Source: Thiopseudomonas acetoxidans (lineage in GTDB: Bacteria > Pseudomonadota > Gammaproteobacteria > Pseudomonadales > Pseudomonadaceae). From it: 64,000 nucleotides of DNA. This document shows, piece by piece, positions 52,284 to 60,796 of this stretch. The notes beneath the pieces are model-generated. The model made no database searches. It had not been told where the DNA came from and saw only the letters and a program-made list of their open reading frames with translations. Each line of letters starts with the position of its first letter. The stretch's first letter is position 1. The position numbers and the translations under genes are program-made. The stretch is taken from positions 62,001 to 126,000 of the forward strand of contig NZ_JAUCDY010000001.1 of the NCBI RefSeq assembly GCF_030362935.1, given 5' to 3'.

Positions 52284-53576
52284 TTATGGAAAAAATCCGA
52301 GTTTTATAATGAACAGAATAGACAGAATCCATAATGCGCTATTGATGTCTTTGTAACGACCGCTGAGTAGCTTAATTACTGTCCAGCTTATAAAGCCAAA
52401 AGCAATGCCGTTGGCAATAGAAAATGTGAGCGGCATCGTTAATGCTGTGATCACGACGGGCGCAGCGACCGTTAGATCCTGCCAGTCAATTTTAGCTAAG
52501 CCTTCGGTCATTAGTACGGCGACAAAAAACAGTGCGGGTGCGGTAGCGTAGGCTGGAATAGCGCTCGCCAGTGGGGCGAAAAACAGGCTGAGTAAAAACA
52601 ATAACGCCACCACACAAGCGGTTAACCCCGTACGGCCACCGGCAGCTACGCCGGCAGCGGACTCCACATAGCTGGTTGTAGTTGATGTACCCATGCAAGC
52701 GCCGGCCATGGTGGCGGTACTGTCTGCTAATAGTGCGCGCCCCAGCTTAGGCATCTGTCCTTTTTCATCGACCAAGCCAGCGCGCTGGGAAACACCAATC
52801 AGAGTGCCGGAGGTATCAAACAGGTCGACAAACAAAAACGCAAAAATCACGCTAATCAATCCCACATCTAAAGCACCGGCTATATCCAACTGCATCAGCG
52901 TCGGAGCAAGACTGGGCGGCACGCTAACCATGCCGTCTAGTTGAGAAAAACCTAAGAGAATGGAGACAACGGTTACCAGTAATATGCCAATCATTACTGC
53001 ACCGGTAACCTTGCGATAAGACAGGGTCACGATAATCATAAAACCTAGCGCGGCAAGGATCGGGCTGTGTTGGCTGAGGTCGCCTAAACCCACTAATGTT
53101 GCTGGATGGGCAACCACAATATCGGCGTTTTTTAACGCAATCAAAGCAAGGAATAAGCCTATACCAGCGCTGATAGCAGAGCGTAACGGCAACGGGATGC
53201 TATTGATAATCCACTCGCGCACCTTAAACAGCGACATGGAAAAAAACAGCACGCCTGAGATAAACACTGCACCTAGACCAACTTGCCAGCTATAGCCCAT
53301 GGTCAGCACTACAGTGTAGGCGAAAAAGGCGTTCAAACCCATGCCGGGAGCCAGAGCAATAGGGTAATTAGCGAGCAGGCCCATAATGGAAGAGCCGATA
53401 GCGGCAGCCAAACAGGTAGCAACAAACACCGCACCAATATCCATGCCTGTTTCCGCCAGCATGCTGGGGTTAACAAACAGAATATAAGCCATGGTTAAGA
53501 AAGTGGTGATACCGGCAAGGATTTCGGTACGCACCGTGGTGTTATGTGCGTTTAACTGGAAAATGCGCTCAAGCAT
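52284..53576 (-). CDS. NCS2-family purine permease (adenine/hypoxanthine/guanine type)
   Basis: 430 residues from ATG 53576, the family start MLERIFQLNAHNTTVRTEI; an ORF extension upstream is unsupported. Polytopic (about 12-14 spans) proton-linked nucleobase transporter of the AzgA/AdeP/PbuG branch. Conserved motifs NPSMLAETGMD, LAPGMGLNAFFAY, LFDTSGTLIGVSQRAG and GTSTTTSYVESAAGVAAGGRTG are present. Substrate among purines not decided. Diverges from the trp leader region; no purine riboswitch core is seen upstream. Confidence 0.9.
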   Translation of the reverse strand: MLERIFQLNAHNTTVRTEILAGITTFLTMAYILFVNPSMLAETGMDIGAVFVATCLAAAIGSSIMGLLANYPIALAPGMGLNAFFAYTVVLTMGYSWQVGLGAVFISGVLFFSMSLFKVREWIINSIPLPLRSAISAGIGLFLALIALKNADIVVAHPATLVGLGDLSQHSPILAALGFMIIVTLSYRKVTGAVMIGILLVTVVSILLGFSQLDGMVSVPPSLAPTLMQLDIAGALDVGLISVIFAFLFVDLFDTSGTLIGVSQRAGLVDEKGQMPKLGRALLADSTATMAGACMGTSTTTSYVESAAGVAAGGRTGLTACVVALLFLLSLFFAPLASAIPAYATAPALFFVAVLMTEGLAKIDWQDLTVAAPVVITALTMPLTFSIANGIAFGFISWTVIKLLSGRYKDINSALWILSILFIIKLGFFP

Positions 53577-53710
53577 GATAAATAGGTCGGCCAAGGAAAA
53601 CGCGAATAATACCAGCGCCCTTGTTAAAAAGGAAAAAGTGCGTTGATTTTGTTTAAATGAAACGACGTATTTAATTGGCTAACCTAATACGCAGGCATAA
53701 AGAGAAAATC

Positions 53711-53739
53711 TTGCATAGAGGATTAAGCTGCGCTAATGT
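53711..53739 (+). promoter_or_regulatory. Candidate promoter of trpL-trpE
   Basis: TTGCAT (53711-53716), 17-base spacer, TAATGT (53734-53739). Implied start near 53746 leaves a leader of about 45 bases before the leader-peptide GTG. Confidence 0.45.
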
Positions 53740-53790
53740 TATCCGCCTGAAATACTGATAACTTCTCCTAAATTCACTAAGGAAACACTC

Positions 53791-53862
53791 GTGGCTTTAG
53801 TACGTAAACAACAAGATTGGCCGTTTTTAATAGTTTGGCGTCGTTGGCGCTGGCGCGCTTAA
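53791..53862 (+). CDS. trpL: trp operon leader peptide (attenuator)
   Basis: A 23-codon reading frame from GTG 53791 to TAA 53860-53862, with AAGGA (53779-53783) 7 bases upstream. It encodes four Trp at codons 10, 16, 19 and 21, the last three within six codons, separated by Arg codons (WRRWRW), which is far above chance. It sits 77 bases before trpE. Trp-rich leader peptides stall the ribosome when Trp-tRNA is low; attenuation of trpE is known in Pseudomonas. The gene is too short for most callers. Leader identity strong; exact fold uncertain. Confidence 0.85.
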   Translation: MALVRKQQDWPFLIVWRRWRWRA

Positions 53863-53873
53863 ATTTTGTTTGT

Positions 53874-53912
53874 AGTCGCTTGTGCGACTGGCTTTGCGTA
53901 TTTTTATTGAAC
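53874..53912 (+). terminator. Attenuator hairpin region downstream of trpL
   Basis: Stem AGTCGC-TTGT-GCGACT (53874-53889) is 11 bases upstream of a T-run (53901-53905). Another small stem GCGC-TGGC-GCGC (53847-53858) overlaps the last Trp codons. The displaced T-run makes the terminator imperfect, and I cannot settle the antiterminator pairing by eye. Confidence 0.45.
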
Positions 53913-53938
53913 TCTCTCCTCCTCCACGAGACCTGCTT

Positions 53939-55411
53939 ATGACCCAAGAAGAATTTTTGCAGCTTGCCAGCCAAGGCTATAACCGCATCCCATTATCGCG
54001 CGTGACCTTGGCTGACTTTGACACCCCGCTGTCTGTGTATTTAAAACTGGCCGATGCGCCTTATTCCTATTTGCTCGAGTCCGTTCAGGGCGGTGAGAAG
54101 TGGGGGCGTTATTCCATTATTGGTTTGCCAAGCCGCACCCAGCTGCGCGTCAGTGGGGATGAAGTCACCGTCACTACCGATGGTGAGCAGGTTGAACAGC
54201 AGCAGTGTGCTGACCCTTTAAGTTTTATTGAAGCCTTTAAAGCACGGTACTCAGTACCGAGCTTGCCAAACTTGCCACGTTTTAACGGCGGCTTAGTTGG
54301 CTATTTTGGTTATGACAGCGTGCGTTATGTGATGCCAGAACTGGGCGCGTGTCCGAATCCCGATGCTTTGCAGACCCCTGACATTTTGTTGTTAGTGTCT
54401 GATGCGGTAGTGGTGTTTGATAATTTAGCGGGCACGCTGTACACCATTGTCTTAGCGGCCCCGAATGAGCCGGATGCCTATGCCCGCGGCCAGCAGCGTT
54501 TGGATGAATTGAGCGCGCGTTTACGTCAGCCGATTCAACCGCGCTTGGGTGTCGACTTAAACCGCATGAATACTGTCGAGCCCGAGTTTGAATCCAGCTT
54601 TTCTCGCGAAGCTTTTGAGCAAGCTGTTGCACGAATTCAAGACGACATTGCTGCCGGTGACTGCTTACAGGTGGTGATTTCCCAGCGCATGTCAGTGCCG
54701 TTCACAGCAGCACCTATTGATCTCTACCGTGCGCTGCGTTGCTTTAATCCCACGCCCTATATGTACTTTTTTAACATGGATGATTTCCATGTGGTCGGTA
54801 GCTCACCCGAGGTACTGGTGCGTGTTGAAGAAGGCTTAGTGACGGTACGACCTATTGCCGGCACGCGCCCACGTGGAGCCACGCAAGAAGAAGACGTGGA
54901 GTTAGAGCGCGAGCTGATGGCTGATAAAAAAGAGCTGTCTGAGCATGAGATGCTGATCGATTTAGGCTGTGCGGATGTGGCGTTGGTAGCGGATGAGGCG
55001 ACGGTCAAAGTGACGGAGCGCATGGTGGTTGAGCGTTATTCCAATGTGATGCATATCGTCTCCAACGTGACAGGCCAGCTTAAGCCCGACTTAACAGCCA
55101 TGGATGCTCTGAAAGCGATTTTACCTGCGGGTACGCTGTCGGGCGCGCCTAAGCTACGTGCCTTGCAAATAATTGATGAGTTAGAGCCGGTTAAGCGCGG
55201 TATCTATGGCGGTGCTGTGGGTTACTGGGCATGGAACGGCAATATGGATATGGCCATCGCTATCCGTACGGCCGTTATTGAGCAGGGCGTTTTGCATGTG
55301 CAGGCCGGAGCTGGCATTGTGGCGGACTCTAAGCCCGCTGCTGAATGGGAAGAAACCCTCAACAAGCGCCGCGCTATGTTTAAAGCCGTGGCTTTAGCGC
55401 AACCAAATTAA
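53939..55411 (+). CDS. trpE: Anthranilate synthase component I
   Basis: 490 residues from ATG 53939 (CGAG eight bases upstream); a longer frame from 53882 overlaps the attenuator and is not coding. Makes anthranilate from chorismate with ammonia supplied by a glutaminase partner. The Trp feedback motif LLES is near residue 44-47. Catalytic motifs PIAGTRPRG, LPAGTLSGAPKLRA and GGAVGYW are present. The glutaminase trpG that usually accompanies it is not in the cluster. Confidence 0.97.
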   Translation: MTQEEFLQLASQGYNRIPLSRVTLADFDTPLSVYLKLADAPYSYLLESVQGGEKWGRYSIIGLPSRTQLRVSGDEVTVTTDGEQVEQQQCADPLSFIEAFKARYSVPSLPNLPRFNGGLVGYFGYDSVRYVMPELGACPNPDALQTPDILLLVSDAVVVFDNLAGTLYTIVLAAPNEPDAYARGQQRLDELSARLRQPIQPRLGVDLNRMNTVEPEFESSFSREAFEQAVARIQDDIAAGDCLQVVISQRMSVPFTAAPIDLYRALRCFNPTPYMYFFNMDDFHVVGSSPEVLVRVEEGLVTVRPIAGTRPRGATQEEDVELERELMADKKELSEHEMLIDLGCADVALVADEATVKVTERMVVERYSNVMHIVSNVTGQLKPDLTAMDALKAILPAGTLSGAPKLRALQIIDELEPVKRGIYGGAVGYWAWNGNMDMAIAIRTAVIEQGVLHVQAGAGIVADSKPAAEWEETLNKRRAMFKAVALAQPN

Positions 55412-55462
55412 GCGTTAGTCGCTACGCGCTTGACGCCCTTTAGCAATAAAACAGGTGAAACA

Positions 55463-56449
55463 ATGACACAACAAATCCGCATTGGGATAACCGGCTACGG
55501 CAACCTTGGCCGTGGCGTTGAAGCCGCACTGCAACAGTCGCCTGATATGCGTTTGGTCGGCGTGTTTAGCCGCCGAGAGCCTGCCAGCGTGCAACTATTG
55601 GATACGAGCGTGCCGGTCTATGCGATTGATGAAGTGACCGCCTATCAGGACGAGATTGACGTAATGATTCTGTGCGGCGGCTCTAAAGCCGATCTGCCCG
55701 AGCAAGGTCCTTACATGGCGGGCTTGTTTAATACCGTCGACAGCTACGACACCCACGCGCAGATTCCTGAGTATTACAACAGCGTGGACAAACCTGCGCG
55801 CGAATCAGGACATGTGTACTTACTCTGCGCAGGTTGGGACCCAGGCTTGTTTTCGATTAATCGACTCGTGGGCGAAGCCATTTTGCCCGTTGGTGAAACC
55901 TATACGTTTTGGGGCAAGGGTTTAAGCCAAGGCCACTCAGATGCCGTACGTCGTGTGCCCGGCGTCAAAGCGGGCGTGCAATACACCATTCCGTCCACTG
56001 ATGCCATTGAGCGGGTGCGCAGTGGCGCGCTGCCAGAGTTAAGTACCAAAGAAAAACATGTGCGTGAGTGCTATGTTGTGCTGGAAGAGGGTGCGGATGC
56101 GGATCAGGTCCGCCAAGCGATTGTTACCATGCCAGCTTACTTTGCGGATTACGACACGACAGTTCACTTTATTGATGAGAACACTCTAGCCAATGAGCAC
56201 AGCGCCATGCCGCACGGTGGTTTTGTTATTCGAAGTGGTAAAAGTGCGCTGGACAATGATCAGGTGATGGAGTTCTCGCTTAAGCTAAACAGTAATCCCG
56301 AGTTTACCGCCAGCGTGTTGGTTGCTTATGCCCGTGCTGTGCACCGGCTGAGTCGTCTAAGCGATATTGGCGCGAAAACAGTGTTTGATATAGCGCCCGG
56401 CTTGTTGTCGCCTAAGAGTCCGGCACAGCTGCGCAAAGAACTGCTCTAA
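55463..56449 (+). CDS. ddh: meso-Diaminopimelate D-dehydrogenase
   Basis: 328 residues from ATG 55463 (AGGTG five bases upstream). NADPH-dependent enzyme that makes meso-DAP directly from tetrahydrodipicolinate, a one-step bypass of the succinylase branch. The Rossmann motif GITGYGNLGRGVE, the substrate motifs SYDTHAQIPEYYNSVD, CAGWDPGLFSINR and FWGKGLSQGHSDAVRR are characteristic of Ddh. It lies between trpE and trpD on the same strand. In gammaproteobacteria Ddh is patchy, and its place here, where trpG would be expected, is unusual. Composition resembles its neighbours, so no clear sign of recent transfer. Confidence 0.92.
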   Translation: MTQQIRIGITGYGNLGRGVEAALQQSPDMRLVGVFSRREPASVQLLDTSVPVYAIDEVTAYQDEIDVMILCGGSKADLPEQGPYMAGLFNTVDSYDTHAQIPEYYNSVDKPARESGHVYLLCAGWDPGLFSINRLVGEAILPVGETYTFWGKGLSQGHSDAVRRVPGVKAGVQYTIPSTDAIERVRSGALPELSTKEKHVRECYVVLEEGADADQVRQAIVTMPAYFADYDTTVHFIDENTLANEHSAMPHGGFVIRSGKSALDNDQVMEFSLKLNSNPEFTASVLVAYARAVHRLSRLSDIGAKTVFDIAPGLLSPKSPAQLRKELL

Positions 56450-56475
56450 GCAGTAGACAGATAGAAGGTAGAACA

Positions 56476-57516
56476 ATGCACATTAAAGAAGCCCTGAACT
56501 GGATAGTGAATAATCTGGATTTAAGTACCGAGCAAATGCAATCGGTGATGCGCCAGATTATGACTGGCCAATGTACGGACGCTCAGATTGGGGCTTTCCT
56601 GATTGGACTGCGGATGAAAAGTGAAAGCATTGACGAGATCGTCGGTGCGGTGCAGGTATTGCGCGAGTTAGCTGAACCGGTCACCGTGAATGTGCCTTAC
56701 TTGGTGGACACTTGCGGCACTGGCGGCGATGGCATGAATATCTTTAACGTCTCCACAGCAGCGGCCTTTGTGGTGGCGGCAGCAGGCGGTCATGTGGCTA
56801 AGCACGGTAATCGCGCGGTGTCTGGCAATAGCGGCAGTGCAGATTTACTGCAAACCGCCGGTGTCCATTTGGACTTAACCCCCGAACAGGTGGCGCGCTG
56901 CGTAGAAACCGTAGGCGTGGGCTTTATGTTTGCCCCCGCACATCACGGCGCGATGCGTCATGCCTTGGGGCCGCGCAAAGAACTGGGCTTGCGTACCCTG
57001 TTTAATATCCTCGGGCCGCTGACTAACCCAGCGCAGGTTAAAAACCAAGTGATAGGTGTGTTCAGTCGCCAACTGTGTCGCCCGCTAGCTGAGGTGCTAC
57101 AACGACTAGGCAGCACCCATGTGATGGTGGTGCACGCACAGGATGGCATGGATGAGATCAGCCTAGGCGCACCGACCCATGTGGCAGAATTAAAAGACGG
57201 CGAAATCCGCGAGTACCGTATTCAGCCAGAAGACTTTGGCATTAACAGCCAGTCGCTGATTGGCTTGGAAGTCACGGACTCCGCCGCGTCTTATGCGTTG
57301 ATTAAAGATGCTTTTCTCGCCCGTGAACTGCCTTACGCGCACAAAGCGGCAGAAATGATTGCCCTAAATGCGGGCGCGGCGATTTATGTCAGCGGCATAG
57401 CCACAAGCCTCGAAGAAGGTGTGCAGCGCGCCCACGACACTATATATACCGGGCTGGCTTTGGAAAAGCTGGTCGAGTTGGTATCCTTTACTTCAGTTTT
57501 TAAGCAGGAGTCTTGA
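56476..57516 (+). CDS. trpD: Anthranilate phosphoribosyltransferase
   Basis: 346 residues. Joins anthranilate to PRPP. PRPP-binding DTCGTGGDGMNIFNVST (about 76-92) and KHGNRAVSGNSGSADLL (112-128) are intact, and the family length is normal. Overlaps or abuts trpC (AGGAG of trpC is within its end). Follows ddh by 26 bases. Confidence 0.97.
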   Translation: MHIKEALNWIVNNLDLSTEQMQSVMRQIMTGQCTDAQIGAFLIGLRMKSESIDEIVGAVQVLRELAEPVTVNVPYLVDTCGTGGDGMNIFNVSTAAAFVVAAAGGHVAKHGNRAVSGNSGSADLLQTAGVHLDLTPEQVARCVETVGVGFMFAPAHHGAMRHALGPRKELGLRTLFNILGPLTNPAQVKNQVIGVFSRQLCRPLAEVLQRLGSTHVMVVHAQDGMDEISLGAPTHVAELKDGEIREYRIQPEDFGINSQSLIGLEVTDSAASYALIKDAFLARELPYAHKAAEMIALNAGAAIYVSGIATSLEEGVQRAHDTIYTGLALEKLVELVSFTSVFKQES

Positions 57517-57518
57517 GC

Positions 57519-58319
57519 ATGAGCATGCCGACGGTATTAGAAAAAATAGTGCTGCGTAAGCAGGAAGAAGTGGCTCAGCGCAAAGCTATAGTGAGCTTGT
57601 CCGAGCTGGAAGCGCAGATTGCTGATGCAACTCCTGTACGCGGTTTTGCCCAAGCGCTGCAGCGTAAAGTGACGGCCAAACAAGCAGCAGTGATTGCGGA
57701 AATTAAAAAAGCTTCGCCGAGCCGTGGCGTGTTGCGTGAGAATTTCGTGCCTGCAGATATTGCCCACAGCTATGCGGCAGCGGGCGCTGCCTGCCTGTCG
57801 GTGCTGACGGATATTGATTTCTTTCAGGGTGCCGACCGTTACCTGCAAGAAGCACGTAACGCGTGCAACCTGCCGGTGATTCGCAAGGACTTTATGATTG
57901 ACCCCTATCAGGTGTTGGAAGCGCGCGCGATTGAAGCGGACGCTATCTTGCTAATTGCCGCATGCTTATCAAATGCGCAGATGCAAGAGCTAGCGGCAGC
58001 GGCCAAAGAGCTCGACCTTGATGTTTTGGCTGAGGTGCATACTGCCGATGAGCTGGACCGTGTGTTAGAGGTATTAGATACAACTTTGGTAGGCATTAAT
58101 AACCGCGACTTGCACACCTTTGAGGTGTCGTTGGCCACGACCTTGGATTTGCTACCGCGTATTCCTAAGGACCGTATTGTGATCACTGAAAGCGGTATCT
58201 TACAGCGCGCCGATGTGGAGCTAATGCAGATTAATAATGTGCATGGTTTTCTAGTGGGCGAAGCCTTTATGCGCGCACAGGATCCGGGTGCAGAGTTGAA
58301 ACGGTTGTTTTTCGCTTAA
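57519..58319 (+). CDS. trpC: Indole-3-glycerol phosphate synthase
   Basis: 266 residues from ATG 57519, 8 bases after AGGAG; a TTG at 57513 is too close to it. Closes the indole ring from CdRP. Barrel motifs AEIKKASPSRGVLRE, VIRKDFMIDPYQV, GINNRDLHTFEV and ITESGI, with the catalytic Lys/Glu, are present. Single-function TrpC as in Pseudomonas. End of the trpE-ddh-trpD-trpC cluster. Confidence 0.97.
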   Translation: MSMPTVLEKIVLRKQEEVAQRKAIVSLSELEAQIADATPVRGFAQALQRKVTAKQAAVIAEIKKASPSRGVLRENFVPADIAHSYAAAGAACLSVLTDIDFFQGADRYLQEARNACNLPVIRKDFMIDPYQVLEARAIEADAILLIAACLSNAQMQELAAAAKELDLDVLAEVHTADELDRVLEVLDTTLVGINNRDLHTFEVSLATTLDLLPRIPKDRIVITESGILQRADVELMQINNVHGFLVGEAFMRAQDPGAELKRLFFA

Positions 58320-58331
58320 GCTGGCGATGCA

Positions 58332-58361
58332 AGTGAGTCTTGGCTTAAGCCGCGACTCACT
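58332..58361. terminator. Hairpin between trpC and cnoX
   Basis: Stem AGTGAGTC / GACTCACT enclosing GGCTTAAGCC. Located between convergent genes, but without a T-run in either direction. Confidence 0.4.
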
Positions 58362-58374
58362 CATTAACAAAAAA

Positions 58375-59244
58375 TCAGTACAGCGCTTGATAGAGCTTGC
58401 GGCGATAGTCTGTCACTAGCGGGTGCTCTGTACCCAGCAGATCAAAAACCTGCAGCAGAGTGCGGTGTGCAGCGCCTTCGTTAAAACTGCGATTGCGCGT
58501 AAAAATTAACAATAGTGCTTGTAGTGCAGGTTCGTACTGTTGGCGGGCCAGCTGTTGAATGGCCAATTGATACACAGCTTCGTCATCATTGGCATCTTGC
58601 GCAATGCGCGTTTTTAAATCGGCCATTTCTGGCATGTCTTCAGCCTGACGTAAAAAAGTAAGCTGTGCCTTGGCCGCCGCCAGTGCATGTTTGTGCTCAT
58701 CGGTGTTGACGGCATTAAGTACCTGCTCAGCCTCTGCCAGTTCATTACGCTCAATTAAGCAGCGACCAAATAAAATTAGCGCTTGCGCGTTGCTGTTGTC
58801 CTCAGTCAGTAGGGCTTTTAGTAGCGCTTCGGCTTGTGCAAATTCGCCTTGATTAAAAAATTGCTGCGCCTGCTCTAACGATGAAAGACTGGGCGCTTCG
58901 GGTTCAGCCAAGTGTTTAGCGAGCATCTCTTTAATCTGTGACTCTGGTTGAGCTCCGGCAAAGCCATCCACAGGCTGACCGTCTTTAAACAGTACCACGG
59001 TAGGCAGGCTGCGTACGCCAAAGCGTGCCACTATTTCCTGTTCAATATCGCAATTGACCTTGGCCAGTAACAAGCCGCCGTTGTAATGGGTGGTGATTTT
59101 TTCCAGTAGCGGCATTAGTGCTTTACAAGGAGCACACCACTCCGCCCAGAAATCCACCAGAACAGGTGTGCTGAAAGATTTTTCGATAACCTGTTGGTCA
59201 AAGTTTTCTGCACCCACCGCATCAAAAATATAGGCTTCACTCAT
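58375..59244 (-). CDS. cnoX: Thioredoxin-TPR co-chaperone (CnoX/YbbN-like)
   Basis: 289 residues. N-terminal thioredoxin domain (about 5-110) followed by tetratricopeptide-like repeats (about 115-285). The active site is CAPC (Cys37, Cys40), a complete CxxC, whereas E. coli YbbN has SQHC. The family works with GroEL and DnaK, protecting substrates from over-oxidation. It precedes rsmC's end by 12 bases on the same strand. Confidence 0.9.
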   Translation of the reverse strand: MSEAYIFDAVGAENFDQQVIEKSFSTPVLVDFWAEWCAPCKALMPLLEKITTHYNGGLLLAKVNCDIEQEIVARFGVRSLPTVVLFKDGQPVDGFAGAQPESQIKEMLAKHLAEPEAPSLSSLEQAQQFFNQGEFAQAEALLKALLTEDNSNAQALILFGRCLIERNELAEAEQVLNAVNTDEHKHALAAAKAQLTFLRQAEDMPEMADLKTRIAQDANDDEAVYQLAIQQLARQQYEPALQALLLIFTRNRSFNEGAAHRTLLQVFDLLGTEHPLVTDYRRKLYQALY

Positions 59245-59255
59245 ATTTTTATTTC

Positions 59256-60245
59256 CTATTTAGCGCGCCGCGCACTGTAGACACGAAAGCCATTACGCTC
59301 AGCTAATAGCTTACAGGGACCTAAGTGCGCCTCAATTAATGGCTGATATTTTAAAAAACTGTTGGCAACCAACCGCAACTCTCCACCCGGACGTAAATGT
59401 GCGGTTGCTTGTTGTATGAGCTGCTCGGTCGCTTGGTAGCTAGTATGCACGCCCTGATGAAAAGGCGGGTTGGTAATTATAGCGCTTAGCTCATGCGGCG
59501 CATCTTCAATGCCAGCGCCAAAAACAACCTCGGCCTCTAACTGGTTAGCCGCCAAACTAAGCTCGCTACTACGCACAGCAAACGCGTCTACATCGAATAA
59601 GGTTAGCTGTGCTTTTGGATAATGCTGTTTTAAATACGCACCAACCACGCCAGCACCACAGCCAAAATCCAGCCAATGCCCTACGGGTAAGCCTTCTAAG
59701 TGCTCTAGCAAAAGCGCTGTGCCTTTATCCAAACGCCCATGGCTAAACACGCCCGGCAAGCTGTGAATGGTTAAACCTGCACAGTTAAAGGTTTGCTGTC
59801 CGTCTTCTGGATTTGGCTGGGGCGGTGCTTGTTCAATGTGGCATTGCCAGAGCTGACAGTGACGTGCGCTATCAACTTTATAAGAATGACCTAGTTGTGC
59901 CAACTGCTTGGCTGCACCCTCGACACCACTGCGTTTTTCGCCGACTAGAAACAGCGTGCCACCGTTAATTTGACTGGCGAGCGCCTGCATTAAATAGGCG
60001 GCAAGCTCTCGTGATTTAGGTAAAAATAATACCGCCGAGGTGTACGCCAACTTGGGTGGCACGATACCCGTGTGCACGCGCTCGGGAAAATTACGCGCAA
60101 GCTGTTGGTAGTCATCCGCTAACCAAGACCACGCTTGAGCGTGCGGCAGCTGCGCCAGCAAAGCATCGGCAGGCGCACCTGCTAACAAAATAGAGCCATC
60201 AAATAATTCCGCTTGACGCAGTAACACTTGGCTTCTGGGATCCAT
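59256..60245 (-). CDS. rsmC: 16S rRNA (guanine-1207-N2)-methyltransferase
   Basis: 329 residues from ATG 60245, the family start MDPRSQVLLRQ; a 5-residue longer frame is less likely. N-terminal degenerate and C-terminal active Rossmann domains; SAM motif WLDFGCGAGVVGAYL (about residues 191-205) and catalytic NPPF in IITNPPFHQG. Methylates G1207 of 16S rRNA. Possibly co-transcribed with cnoX downstream. Confidence 0.93.
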   Translation of the reverse strand: MDPRSQVLLRQAELFDGSILLAGAPADALLAQLPHAQAWSWLADDYQQLARNFPERVHTGIVPPKLAYTSAVLFLPKSRELAAYLMQALASQINGGTLFLVGEKRSGVEGAAKQLAQLGHSYKVDSARHCQLWQCHIEQAPPQPNPEDGQQTFNCAGLTIHSLPGVFSHGRLDKGTALLLEHLEGLPVGHWLDFGCGAGVVGAYLKQHYPKAQLTLFDVDAFAVRSSELSLAANQLEAEVVFGAGIEDAPHELSAIITNPPFHQGVHTSYQATEQLIQQATAHLRPGGELRLVANSFLKYQPLIEAHLGPCKLLAERNGFRVYSARRAK

Positions 60246-60329
60246 AACAACCCACCACATAAAAAAGAGAGCATTTTAGCAGACTCGCCCGCATTGTTAG
60301 GCATTTCTGTTACAGCACCCCTTTTTACC

Positions 60330-60441
60330 TGTGGGAGCGCAACTTTTGCACGATGCGGACTGACCAGCAACGACTAAGCTTCATCCTGAAACTGTGGACC
60401 TGGCTCAACGTCCGCTATCGCCCAGAAGCTGGGCTCCCACA
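60330..60441. repeat. BIME-type repeat, copy A (112 bp, two inverted REP units)
   Basis: Begins TGTGGGAGC and ends GCTCCCACA, so the ends are inverted repeats. Left REP has a stem GCGCAA-cttt-TTGCAC (one mismatch); right REP, in reverse orientation, has the perfect stem GCCCAG-aag-CTGGGC (60420-60434). The 112-bp unit is repeated in direct orientation at 60491-60602 with about 15 % differences. Confidence 0.85.
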
Positions 60442-60490
60442 AAAGCAACGACGAGTTTTGGCAGATACCCTGTGGGAGTATGTGAGAGCC

Positions 60491-60602
60491 TGTGGGAGCG
60501 CATCTTATGCGCGATGCAGATTGACCAGCAACGACTTAGCTTAATCCTGAAACTGTGGACTGGGCTTACCGAACGCTATCGCCCAGAAGCTGGGCTCCTA
60601 CA
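60491..60602. repeat. BIME-type repeat, copy B (112 bp)
   Basis: Same length and layout as copy A. The left REP stem is GCGCAT-ctt-ATGCGC and its first 26 bases match the REP at 1605-1630 exactly. The right REP stem GCCCAG-aag-CTGGGC is identical to copy A. The 49-base spacer (60442-60490) holds two more partial heads (TGTGGGAG at 60471, TGTGAGAGCC at 60481), suggesting decayed copies. Confidence 0.85.
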
Positions 60603-60796
60603 AATATCGTCCAAAAATGTGCTGCCTCAGATGGATGCATGGCGCACCGAGTTCCGTAAGTGCCAGACTCATGTCGTACGACACTGGTGAGAAAAAACCA
60701 TACCAAGACAAACGGCGCTAAGGGTATTAGAATAAAGCGCATTATTTGAGCCTATTATGTGAATAGAGGCGTTTGGCATAGATGCAGGTACCCAGT

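Noticed and set aside
53577..53700. Purine riboswitch upstream of the NCS2 permease
   Set aside because: No conserved purine-aptamer loops could be found on the minus strand.
53882..53938. Upstream start for trpE
   Set aside because: It would put coding sequence inside the attenuator; ATG 53939 has a ribosome site and gives the family N-terminus.
60353..60690. Two overlapping plus-strand frames with repeated peptide segments
   Set aside because: They read through the two BIME copies, which explains the repeated peptides; no RBS or family.
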